This document shows, one piece after another, positions 24,201 through 37,200 of a DNA stretch of 64,000 nucleotides (within the stretch, counting starts at the first letter, position 1; every line of letters begins with the position of its first letter). Location: assembly GCA_016617855.1 (NCBI GenBank), contig JAECUM010093631.1:1-64000 (forward strand), written 5' to 3'. A program made the translations under genes and the position numbers. The DNA is from Megalonaias nervosa. Its lineage: Eukaryota > Mollusca > Bivalvia > Unionida > Unionidae. The notes under the pieces are model-generated. The model saw nothing but the letters and a program-made list of their open reading frames with translations, made no database searches and was not told where the DNA came from.

Positions 24201-27200
24201 AATGGTGAAAAACAATCTGCTTGAAAAATATCAATAACAGAACTATTTATCAGTTTATCAAATTTGTTAAAAGACATTTCTCAAGCTTCAACACTGACAA
24301 TCTGAATAACTGTTCAAAATCATGGGATCATGTTTGCCACAACTGATGCATAGAAAAAGATCACTCATTAATGGAAAAGTACAGTTTATAGCTTTAGTCA
24401 CTGTTAAAAAATACCGCTTTAATGAGTATTGATATGAAGCACACACTAAATATACTGACAATTTTCTAAACATGCCTTGGTATCAATATACATTCCACTT
24501 TGCAGTGTAAACTTACGCTAAAATGTGCTATAGTGTCTTAGAGTGATTGATGTACAATAGACTTAGTTCCTATTTGCTGCAAGTCCTTGAGGAAACAAGT
24601 CAAATATATCAGGAATGTAATCTACACTGTATTGACTTGCTAGACCCTAATTTGTGTCTGTGATGCTGAGTGTAAATGAACCAGATACACTCATCTGTTC
24701 AGTGTAATACAAGGTCTGCCACTTATAATACCGTATGTACTCACTAGTAAGTCAAGTCCAACTGTAAACTGCACAGGCCCAGATCTGCCATTTGCATGAT
24801 GTACCAGCAGATTTAGGTCTGTGCAGTTTGTTAGGAGTAATCAGTAGAACAAACAACATGTACCTAAAAAATTTGGAAACAAATCATAATCTCCACCAAT
24901 AAACCCTGGTCCTGGGGGCCTCCAAGGTCCAGAAAAATATGGCATGGGGACAGGCTGGAATAATGGGGGCTCAATGAATACCATCTGTTTCAGTTGTTTG
25001 TTACGCTCTTTCCTCATTAGGTATTGCTCCTTGTACAACTGAAACAAGGAAATGCATAATGAATGATTGGCCTGGTGATCACAGCAATACAGCATCATTT
25101 TTGTAGGATAAGGTTGCATTTTTTTCTATTTTGGAAAAAAGGGGTTGTTGCCAGAAGCAGCCATGTGTAATTTTTTTTATCCAAGATCCAAAACTACTTT
25201 AAAAGATATTATTGGTTCAAAGAACTTACAAATGGCAGCACCTTACAACTGAAGAACAGTCATTAAATGAAGTATGATGTGGTTATTAAATATTATACTG
25301 TTATTATGTAGTACTATAAATACATGATCCTTAAGGTGAGTTTGTAACGAGTCTTCTGAATCACTTATTTATATATCTGCCACTGAGAAATAATACAAGC
25401 CTGCTACATGCTAGTCATTCTTTTCATTTAGCTCACATTGGTGGGAAGCAAGGCACAGCAATCCTTTTCCTGTGGCAGTGGTGGTGGAGTTGTTATCAAC
25501 AGTCTGTAAGATGTTGGGTAAAGCTTTTAAGAAAAGCTCTGATTGTAGATTTGACATGCAGGCTCTCACCTGCTTCTCTTACAAGATTTTGTGACCAGCT
25601 CATGTGACCTGTACTCCCAAGGGTAACCTGAGAAGGTGCGGACTTACATGTCAAGCCATGTATAGCACTACTGTAAAATGACAAAAGGTTGAACCAACAT
25701 GCAAGAGAATTAATTCATAATAACACATCCGAAGTATACGAGAATCCATCAAGGGGTTTAGCAAATAATATAAGCAAATGAAAATTAATTTACACCCTCT
25801 CCCTGGGGGCAAATTTTAATCCACTCCGACTCCCAGGTCATAGGCGCAAGCAAGCATGTCATGAACAAATTATCTCAGTTGATTCATGGCAGATATGATG
25901 ATAATTTACCATGGGGTTTTGATAACTTAAATAAATGGCAAATTCTGCTCAAACTACTGTAAATGTTCTATTATTATGACTTTGACTCAAGGTCAAGGGC
26001 AAGTGCATGTCACAGAATGAATGGCCTCAGCTTCATAATGATTTGTCCTAAGTATGAAGAAAACCCATCAAGGTGTTTAGGATTAATGAGAAAAGGAAAA
26101 ACTTTAACCAAGAGCCTAACTGTCAACAACGTCACCCCTGCCTTATCTTGCCTCCCACTAACATAGGCTTGACTAAAAGCAGACTGAGAAGGTGGGTATG
26201 CTGTTGCTTTGTTCAATAATATCTCTGTATGACTAAATATAGACTGGGGAGGTGGATATGCTGTTGGTTTGTTAAATAATCCGTCTGGATGACTAAACGC
26301 AGACTGGGGAGGTGGGTATGCTGTTGCTTTGCTCAATAATCAGTCTGGATGACTAAATATAGACTGTACTTAATTTATACTGGATGACTACATATAGATT
26401 GTACTTACTTTACACTGGATGACTAAATATAGACTGTACTTACTTTGTACCAATCTTGAGAGAGGGAGTTGTCAAACCTGTCTGAAAATGAAACAGTGGA
26501 GTAAGGCGGCTGAGATGAACAGAAACTACAAAGTTCTGACACTTCCTAAATCAACATTTTGTCTGAAAGTGTAAGCACAAATATTTTAGGCCTGGAAATC
26601 ATAAAACTTTGGAATATAAGTTAGTACTTAGATTCAAGATGCTGACTGTAAGTAACTTTGTTTTTTATGCACATTTAGTCATGACTTTTGAAGGATTTCC
26701 AATTAATGTCAGATTTATTTGTGAACATGGTCAGAGAAATTATTAAATGGATCTCAAATAATAGGTTCTGAAACATTTCATTTTTATTATAAATTAGATA
26801 TTATGATGAAAAAATAATATAATCAAGTACAGGGTCTATTTATTCTTGTGTAAGTTTGTAGAATTAGCTTTCAGATTTTTTGTCCATTCCTCATTATGTA
26901 CAAAAAAGAAAGTAAGGAGAAGTCAGCGCTCAAAATATTCCCTTGATCCTGTGAAACAGAAAGTAGAACTGTGAAACAGAGAATAATTTTTATTCCTGAA
27001 AACAATATTTAAATGGCAAACTAAATTTAAAGTAATAATGCAGAGAAACAGAAAACAATTCATGAAACATGAAAAACTGACCAAAATGAAAAATGCAGCC
27101 AAGATGTGATGGACAGTTTGGGCAAAAATGATAGATGAAGAGATAATTCCTTGCATATCATGGCAGAGAATAAATATACAGTCTAGTTTCTTGTATCTGA

Positions 27201-30200
27201 CATAACTGGTCCCTGGAAATTATGTCGGACAAAAGCTAAAGTGGATAAAATAATGTGGGACCATGACAGTTTGCTTTTCTTGACCACTTAATTCCTTTAT
27301 CAATGTTACAATTATTCAAACCAACAAATGAGGCAAAATACGCCATGGTCATAGATCTCATCTATTCACCTCAGTGCACCTGTTAATCTTGCTTCTGAGT
27401 AGATCCGTTTATTATTTATGTCATGAGTGACTTTGATATTGATTTCGGGTAGTCCAAAAAAAAAAAAGACAGTGATATAATAGCCAACTTTTCAATTTAA
27501 GTACAGAATAAGTGTGACCTTATTGTTGTTGTTGTTGTTGTTGTTGTTGTAGGGTTTAATGCCATTTATCAGCACATGATAGGCTATACATGGCGGCCAG
27601 TATTAATGGTGGAGGAAGAACCCAGGAAAACCCCGGAAAGAACCACCGACCCACAAGAAGCTACTGGCAAGCTTTCTCACATACCCACATTCGCCGAATC
27701 CGAGACTCGAACCCGCGCAGAAAGAGGTGAGATGGCAGTGATCTGTAACGGAGAGCACTTTAGACCACTCGGCCTTTTGGGGCCCCAAGGGTGACCTTAT
27801 AGTTAATTTTTTAATTCACATGCCATAATGTCAATGGACTATATGCAAGCTTCCAAAACATAAGAGGCACCTTTAAGAAGTGAGAAATATACACTTAAGA
27901 CCATTTCTTTTCTCTTCTCACTTAGAGAGACAGAAACATAAACCTTTTACTGGACATAGGAGTCCATCTTCATCATCTCTGTACATATATGACTGAGACT
28001 GTGGATCACAACTGAAGGTAGCTGATTCTTGGGCAGAATATCGGGTTGGCAAAGAGTGACTGAATCAAAGTTCCTACTAAACTGTGAACAACCCTCTTCA
28101 CTAACAAGGCACGATTTCCACTCCTCCTTTGCTGATGCTAGTGAGAGAAGGAAGACAGTTTTAAAAGGTAAGGGGTTTTTAGATAATGCCCAAAGAACAC
28201 ATAAAATGTTAAATCTCAGCTTTAAAGGGCAAGTGACTGGTCTTGAGAGCTCAAAGTACCCATCAGTTATGAAAGAAGTAGGTCCAATCCCATAGTTAAG
28301 CATACAGAGAATGTATGATTATTGGAAATGGCTGGACTAAAGCCCTTAATGGTGGATACTGAGCAATCATTATCCTCGAAGAGAAAAGAAGAAAATCTGC
28401 AACTGAAGTTAACTGGGGTAGATAGGATCAATGCATTTCCTACTGCACCAAGTACAGAAAATTCTCCAATAAACCCTGGAATCTTAATGTCTTCCAACAC
28501 GAGTGATGCATTTGGCAACCTTGATAAAACTGGTTCTGGCTGATCTGAGCCAGGCATGAATGTGGAGAATATTAAGAGTGTTGTGCAAGAGGGACCCCAT
28601 ATGCTGTGGCAGCTGATCCCTCGTCAGCTGTAATTGCCTGGGGTCATTAATCTAAAGGTTGTGGAGATCAATAAACTATGATCAATGAGACCACCTTTGA
28701 GCTATCAAGATGATATGTAATTTGGAAGTTCTGACTATTTGAAGAACCTGAGGGGATGATTTTGAATGGTAGGAAGGCACTGGCATACATTCAATCCCAC
28801 TGCAAACATCTGGTCTAGAAAGAGAGGAACATAAAGAGGGAGTTTGTTCTTCAGCCTCACTTTGAACAAGTCTACTACTACTGGCTTTTGTCAAAGATAA
28901 CCAAATGTACCAGCTACCAGTTGGTGCAGAAACCATTCCATGACTGCACACCATTTTCAGAACAGGATGTCTGCCAGAAATGTTTTCTAGCCAAGAATAT
29001 TGCAGACTTCTAAGCACAAAGAAGTGGCACAAATACCCTCTAGATATCTATGATATGCATTGACGAAAGTGTTGTCCATGATGCAGTGATGTCTTATGTG
29101 GTTGATGCACTCCTGAAGTGTTAGCAAAACAGTCCGCATTTCTAGATTGTTGGTGTGAATGATTCAGTCTCCCAACAGACAGGAGAAAGATCCTTCATAA
29201 GGGTATGTTTGTGGATACTTTACATCAACCATTTGTTGAAGTACTCGATGGGGACCCCTATGGAACCAAAGTGGGGTCCTTGAAAGAAGTGGAGGGTTTA
29301 GAAGCGAAGCCAGTAACCATTTTTACTGTGGAAAAGATCCACACATTGTTCTATGAAGTCAGACCAAACCTCTAAAAACTGGCTTAATCAGGCACTTGTT
29401 GAAACACTGATAAGAGATAGACCTGGCAGGAGAATGGTGCAACTTTTTAGGAAAGGGAGTTGGGTTTTGTAGACTTCCTCCCTGGCCACTCCAGCCACTT
29501 CCTATTTGAGAAAGATTGACAGAAAATTTTAAGCTGGGTCTGATAGTTCTGTTGGTTCCCCTGACTTAAACATTTAGGTGGGTGAGCCACGGATCTTCAG
29601 GGAAAGGGGGAGGGGGGGTCCTTGTCAATTTAGCCACTCCCAGTAATGCAACCTGGAACTGGTGTTGCTCATCCCTCAAGTCTTGTGAGGCCACTGTATG
29701 GATTAGTGTTCTGAAGAATGTCTCTGCATCAAGAAAGGCAGCCTGCAAAAAGACTGCTGCTGTGCTCCAGCAAAACCTTTGAATGTCTCCAAGGCAGCAT
29801 CCCTAGAGAGGTGAAGAAATTCTGCTGAATGTGCCATGGATACTGAAAACTCATTTCTAATTGTCTTGGCAACGGCATCCAACAATCTCTGCGGTACAGC
29901 TGGAGATAATGATTCCTCCTTCACTTGACTGAAGGAGGCAGCCAAGAAAAAAAAATCTGCATTATAAGCATTGAGAGACTAGTGTGGGAGATTGGTCCTG
30001 CCAAAATACCAAGCTGGTCCGAGTTGTGCGGGCTTAAGGAGCTAAGTGGGTGAATGGACCTTTTAGCTGTTGGCTGAAACCAGTGTCCAAATGATAAAAG
30101 AGGACAGACTACTCCTTCTGCTGGTTGACTGCCTCTTAGCCTTGAGACAACTTCTAAGTATACTGTCACCACTGCGGAGTGAGGGAGCAACAGGAGATAT

Positions 30201-32325
30201 GGTGTAGGATGTGCCCCTGACAGCCTCTTCAGAAATGGAGAGGATCATTGTGTCTGTTCAAACTGAGAGTTCTGGACAAAGATCTGAGGAAAGAAGGTGG
30301 TAAACCTTATTTACCATCTTGTCAATAGTTCATATATCCTCCTCCACCATCAACAGGGTGGGACAAAGATGAAGGCCCCAATGTGACTGGTCGTAACTCA
30401 TCTATGTGAACCAAATTGACAGTTCATTGTCACATCTTTATTATCAGGGCAAAACAGGTCTATTCTGTCCCATCTTCATCCTTGGAGAAGGGGGGTGTGT
30501 GTTTATGATTGGAGGGCTTGTTATCCTGTCTCTGGTCATGAGGGTAGTAGGATGGATGGACGAGACTAACCGATTGTTTCGCTCTCTTTGGAAAAGAGAT
30601 TGACAATTTCCTCTTGATGCAGAAGACAGCAAGTGGCAGTCCTCTTCTTCTCACAATAATGTCCCTAACACTGGTGGGTAATAACTTAAAGCTATTAGGT
30701 TGAAATGAAGTTACTTTTAAAATCTCTGAGGTAATGTCTTCTCCATATATATGGATCTCTGGACAACATTAGTAGCTCATTGTTGACTTCAGAAACAATT
30801 ACTGTGCTCTTGACATCAAGAAAGCTTATGATCTTTGACTGAAAATAGACAAAAAAGCATATTCAGTGAAGTTTTCTTCCCCACCAGCTGTGCTGCAAGC
30901 ACAAATACTGTACATTCATGAACTCTGATTTTAACTTTAGAAATAGAGCTGTAGAGTAACAAGGCACACATGATAAGTATGTAATGCTAACTGACTTGAT
31001 CCACACATGCAACACATGAGTTTCCTACTGGTCATTTATTATACTCAGGAACAAACCTGATCAGCTGTGCATGCTCAGCACGTTTCTAAAACATTACAAA
31101 AAATTCATGATAGTTGATGCTATTTTCAATGACGTGTTTGAAAATTCAGTGTTATCATTTATTAGATACTTCACTAGTTCAAGTCCAATACAGAGATGAG
31201 TCTCAAGCGATTTGCTATCTATCAGAAATAACAATGATGCAAAAGCTTTGGATTCAACGTGTTTCAAATCCTGTTTTAATACCATTCACTTAAGTAAAAC
31301 ACAATTATTCTTTCTCTATTTAAAATCATGCACAGTTTCATTATAGTGTCAAAGTGTTCATACTCTTCCAACTTCAGTACAATAAATGAAGTGATCATCT
31401 AGCACTGGAAATAAAGATTTAACATGGAAAACAAACCTTTCAAGTGGCACACAAGGACACAGTGCTGTGCCATATTTAACAATCCTAGTCAGAACTTGCA
31501 AGAGACATAGCTTTTGGTGTCACATATAATAATAATTTGTCAGTTATTGATCATCAGTCTTATAGTAATGAGATGAAATGACACCAAGAAAAGATGGAAA
31601 AATGCCACAACACTGGGCATTCTTATTTCTGACAATATATCTTTTGCTTGTGCAGAGCTGCCAACCCTCCAGACTTGCAATTAGTGAAAAGTGGGATAAA
31701 AATTAGTGAATTTTGAACACAATTAGTGAAAAAGTATATCGTGACACTAACTCCACCCACTTCAATGGTCAGTACTCCATTATATGAAAGTCCCAAAATA
31801 AAAATAAAACATTTACAATGATTACATTTACTACTTTATTTGCAGCCAAATTTACTGATATACACAAACTTCACACTATTTGTCATGATAAGATGCTGTG
31901 GCAGTCTTGAACTCCTCAATCAGGCTATGGTAAATTTATTTTCAAAACAGTTCAGACTTCTTGCATGCTGGTTAATCTTGGTGACTAAAATTGTTGCAAA
32001 TTTTCAGCACTGAAGGAGGCAATAAAGAAAATAATCTTTCACTGTCACTGTTGCTGATCTCCAACTGAAAAAGACAGGGCTCATATCGTTGCTTACAATT
32101 TATCTGTCATACATGTACTATATAATAATATTACTACATGGTACTTGTACGACAGGTAAATTGTAAGCAACAATACCAGCCCTTGTGCACATTCCCAATT
32201 GTAAAATTTGCAGCACACTATTGTGCGAAAAGCATAATGTACATCGATGTTTGATGGCTGAATGCAATGAGGTGGACAATTCATTCATTCTTATTTCCCA
32301 TGTTCTTGTTTTAATAACAGTCTGC

Positions 32326-32356
<31 letters not shown>

Positions 32357-34219
32357 TGTGTTTAGATATAATTTGAGAGGAAACATTTGGTTGGATTATT
32401 CATTGAACTTACACAGTGTTCATATTACTGTTTGCATTAAAATATTTTTCTGGAACTATTAATTTATTCAAAGGATTCTGGATAATGCTATTTTGATACA
32501 TCAAGACTGTTGGAACATAGCACATTCGAGGGCCTGGAATTCATTGGGAACATTCATTTCTTTTATACTTGAGTAGAACCTTTTAGGATTATTCTGGATT
32601 TAATTTATAATACTGTAGTTCCTCTTCAATTTTCATTTTACAACTTAGATAATTAAATTATTTGTTAAGGTTTACAAAACTTGTTGGTTTACTTTCTTCT
32701 GTTACTTAGTTTTAGACCATAGAGTCTTAACACATGCTATTTACAAAAGTGGCAGGAACCAATAAAATATGTGTATTTCTTAAGCTAGTATTCCCCCTAC
32801 CCTTCCAAGTATTTTACAACATTATATAAATATTATGGAAATAATAATCATGGTTAAACTGCATCTTCACTGGCTTTATACCCTAAATGAATACTTAAAA
32901 TGATACTGCACCCTTTAGACCATTGTTAAACAGTATTTGTTAAACACTTTTACTATATTTTTCACAAAATAATACACAATACACAAGAGAGCTTTTGTAA
33001 TATTAAATCACAATGATTATATGCAGAATTTTTCAGTTCATGCAATACTGAGTGTTCAGCTTACTATCAACAAAATTAACATTATATACAGCACTAGAAA
33101 CACCTTTAATTCTTTTTGGTACAAAGAATATGCAAGCAGACTTATATCTAAGAAAATTAATAATATTATTATTTATCATACAAGCATGCATTTTAATTGA
33201 AAGGGTCAATGATGAACTGAAACTTTTCCCCTCTTCACCTTGACTTCTTGTGTAAGGGCCAGAAATCCATATGCCTCAGGCTTTCCTACACCTACAATAA
33301 AAATAAAATATGTAAATTGATGGTATCACCTGTGATAATGTCACTGTAGCCTTAGTAACACATAAACACCCCATGCAAACGTGACCTATGACCCTGTAAC
33401 CACTTCATTCCTCTGCTAAAGCAGCTGCTAGAAGATATAGGTTTTATGTACATCTCTCAAATTTACTCCAAAAAAAACCCCTAAACAACAATTGACCCTG
33501 TAACTTTGACCTTAGGATACTTAACCCCAAAGGATAATCACTGCACATTATTGGCTCTGGTTCAATGTATAATGCTGTTCATAAAAACACATGACAGAAA
33601 GTTTTTGTCCTAAAAACTTAAATTGACCACACTAATCATGACCTTTTGACTTCTGCATCAGTAGACAGTAATGCTGGAACCAAAATCTTTGACTATTAAC
33701 CCTTTACCTAAAATTTCAACAACAACCTCTGTGACCTAGACCTTTGACATACTTGGCTTTAAATCTTGAGAGATGTTGACCTCCCCCTGATGCATATGTA
33801 GGCAAAGTTTATAACTGATAAAAATTGGAGATATGGCTCAATAAAATGTTTATCCCAGGCAGACAGATTAAGTGACAAATTGCCTTTTATGACCTTTCTT
33901 GCAAGTAAGTCAAAAACCTGCAATGAGAAATAATAAGTAATTTGCTCATGTACACATACCACTGCCTCTGCTGCACCTAATCCCTGTCCTCATGAAGACA
34001 AGTCTCCAAAATGTGCATAACTCTTCCAGACTTGGTTTAAGTACAATGACCAGTCAACACACATCTCTGACATTGACCACGATGTGTACCAAGTTTTATT
34101 ATTGCAATCCAATCAAAATTGTAAGCAGTTGTGTTCACAAAATTCTAAAACTTATTTTCAACCAGCCAAGTTGAAATGGTAATAACTCTTACCAACATTT
34201 TTTCATAAATGACAATAAC

Positions 34220-34293
<74 letters not shown>

Positions 34294-37200
34294 TGATGCA
34301 AAAAACTTTTGTTATAAGGGTGTGGTACTAATAAAGATGCATACATTCATCCAGCTTAATGATTTTAGCATTCAAAGAGCTTGAGAAATAAACTTTATAC
34401 ACAAAACTGAATCCACGTCAGCAGTGTAAAATATAGGTCACTGTGCCCCATTTTGTGATAAAGGTGTAGTATGCATCATAATACATCCACTCACAATGTT
34501 TCATTATTTCAGGTATAACAGCATGTATACAGGGTGTAGAAATCTATATGATCATATGATAAATGCAAAACCTTAAACTATGCCAGTAAAATATGAAATA
34601 TATGTCACAGTGACCTTCTTTTCTTGAATGGGTGTGACACTAACAGATGCATAAAATCATCTAATTTTTATTAATCTAGCATGAACAGAGCACTGTGAAA
34701 AAAAAAACTAAAAGTGCAAAATGCAACCAAAGAGAGTAAAGCACAAACTATGGGTCGAAGTAACCTACTTTGTGATTTATTTATTTATTTATTTATCGTG
34801 TGCAGGGCATGCCCAGCCATTCAACAGCAACATTATCACCAAGGTCAGAGCCTGCAGTCCACCAGGGAACTTTGTCAGTGGGTAGGTCTTCACAATGTGT
34901 GACATGGTCTGCAGAGTTCCACAGCTACAGGAAAAGTCAGTGGCCTGGCTCCATTGTACAAGGTTGACTGCACAACGCCCCTGTCCTGTCTGGAAACAGT
35001 TCAGCGTGGTCCACAGATGTCTTGGAAGGTTGAAGCCAGGAAGGCAGACAGATGACTCAGCTATGAGGGAGTGGTTTACAACATCTGTTGAAGACCACTC
35101 ATCACTACATGCTGAAATAACCGTCATATCCTCCGGCAACGGACTTAACCAGATTGGATGTCTCAAAGCCAAGCCAACGGCTGGATGTGAAGTGATGTCC
35201 ACGTACAGTGGAAGTTTCTCACTTTTGTGATGTGGATGTATTATTCATCAAGATGCATACCCTCAATAGTATTTCATGATCCTGATATAACTGTGCATAT
35301 ACAGAGTGCCAAATACCTGAAATAAATGCAAAATTTAACTAAGAGTACGGCTAATGTTCGTATATGTACAAATTAGGTCCCCTTTGTCTCCTCCCCAGTT
35401 GACAGGTGCTTGAAAGCAAATCAAGAGTATTGCCAGAGAGTCCATGAGTCACATAGATAAAGCCTGTTTTGCTTAACATCCTGTACTATTTTAAGCATAA
35501 ATTGGTTCACTAATGAATTCTTTTTATTATAATATAGAATCTGGAAGATACATTTTCAAATTGAAGAAACCTGTCTGGTGTCTTGGAAATTTTTCATATA
35601 CAGTTGCTATAAATAGAACATACTAGTACTGTCAGAAATTACAAGTCTGTGATGCACAAACTTACTCTTCTGCTATTTTCACCCACCAGCCTTTTTTTTT
35701 ATGATCATTCTCAAATTTATATCATGTTTTGGGATTAAAATGACGATAATAACTACACAACTTTTTATTGTTTTAATTTCATCTTTTTTAAATGTTTCAA
35801 GAAAGCATAATCCATATACAAGTGAGTATAAGACATAATTCAGTGAAAAGAAGCATAATGATTATGCTACAAGCATAATGGTTGGTGGGCATTATCTAAC
35901 TGTGCAAAGATGAATACTTATTTTCATACCAATTTAAAGATTATATCACATAGTTTTTCTTTTCTTTGGTGTCAAATTCTTTTTACTTTCTCTATTTTCA
36001 AGAAATTACTATCAAAATAGTAATGCTGCATTTAGTTCATGGAATGTATTGATGAGACAATAACTTACATGTAATAGTCTTGGTAGGTCCATTGTACAGT
36101 TCAGAAATAATTCTGATGGTTAGGAGAATGAAATGTATCAGAATTCCTGCCAAATTCCGGGAAATAAACCTTTTTTGTAGTCATACAGCATCAGGTAGAA
36201 AAGAAACTGTGCTTGGTTTATGACATCATAAACAGTGAGTAAGAGCTTGTTCAAAACTGAATATAAATAAAGAGAGTCTCAAACATAAGCTGAGTATGTA
36301 TTTGTTCATGAAAAATTAATACCATAATCAGTCAAAAATGTTGTTATTGTGAGACAGGGTGATACTACATTGTAATATCATTTCAACTGGCTAAGGAACC
36401 AATTACTGACTAGGTCAAACAAATTTTTTTCTTTTCTATAAAATATCAAATTTTTATGAACAGGTGAAGCAAGGCACATAATAACCATCACTGACCCTGT
36501 CCTGCTGACACTTATTACACTATTTCATTGCCAATGCTTCTGGAAAAATGAGAATGACAAAGAAAAACTGGAATTAACAACCCATAATATAAAAATTCAA
36601 TAAAAACACCTGCAATATCACTAAATATGCGATATTATTGTGTGTGACTTATCAGGTCTAAAAAAAAATATCCATAGACTTTGAAAACTATGAAAATGTA
36701 TACATAAAAAATTCCAACAAAGGTTACCAATTCTTTGTGGAAACTTTAATACATAAAATTTTACAAAAATTATGGATGGACCTAAACAGGCAATGCAGGA
36801 TGATGTTACCTGTACAGAGCAATCACTTAAACAACTGCCATCTGGCAGAAGTACAGGGGAGGTAATCAGGAAGAGTTTCTTCCTTTTGTTTACATCATAT
36901 ATAGACATAAAAGGAGAAATTTTAGTCTTTCTGAATTGTCAGACTTTAAAGGTTTTATAATTATCTATGAAACATACTTTCTTATCATGAAACCATGCAA
37001 TGCTTATAACTGAATGTATTCCATGTGGCCAAGATTATACAAGCCCTTTTCCTTTTAGGTGTACATATACTTTAACGACAAAATTTTCATCTATACTTGC
37101 TGTGAAAAAAGTATTTGTTTCAGAAAAGTTAGGGACAAAACTGAATTTCATGTACAAATTTTGTTAGGGCCCAGCTCTACAAAGTCAGCAGATCCCTGAA

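Larger units (their letters stand above)
21212..24863 (-). other. FBXO7 intron 9
   Basis: 3.65 kb with a 31-bp minisatellite (21759-22092), a pogo/Tigger-like DNA element (22443-24076) and, close to the exon 9 donor, a partial MITE copy (24733-24850). No other exon recognised. Confidence 0.75.
26482..30714 (-). other. FBXO7 intron 7
   Basis: 4.2 kb holding a full-length SINE (27524-27790) and a DIRS-like retrotransposon relic (about 27940-30650). The stretch 26482-27500 is AT-rich without recognised features. Confidence 0.75.
30839..33238 (-). other. FBXO7 intron 6
   Basis: 2.4 kb with a hAT-end fragment (31659), a 43-bp-arm palindrome (32076-32183) and a TA tract. A 63-codon minus-strand frame at 31094-31285 was not recognised and lacks flanking splice evidence. 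Confidence 0.7.

Noticed and set aside
27680..27785. Possible tRNA-Ser/Leu gene
   Set aside because: Box A and B are present, but the sequence is the head of the SINE with target duplications and tail; no clean acceptor stem.
28029..28295. Plus-strand frames over 28.0-28.5 kb
   Set aside because: Shadows of the minus-strand recombinase relic.
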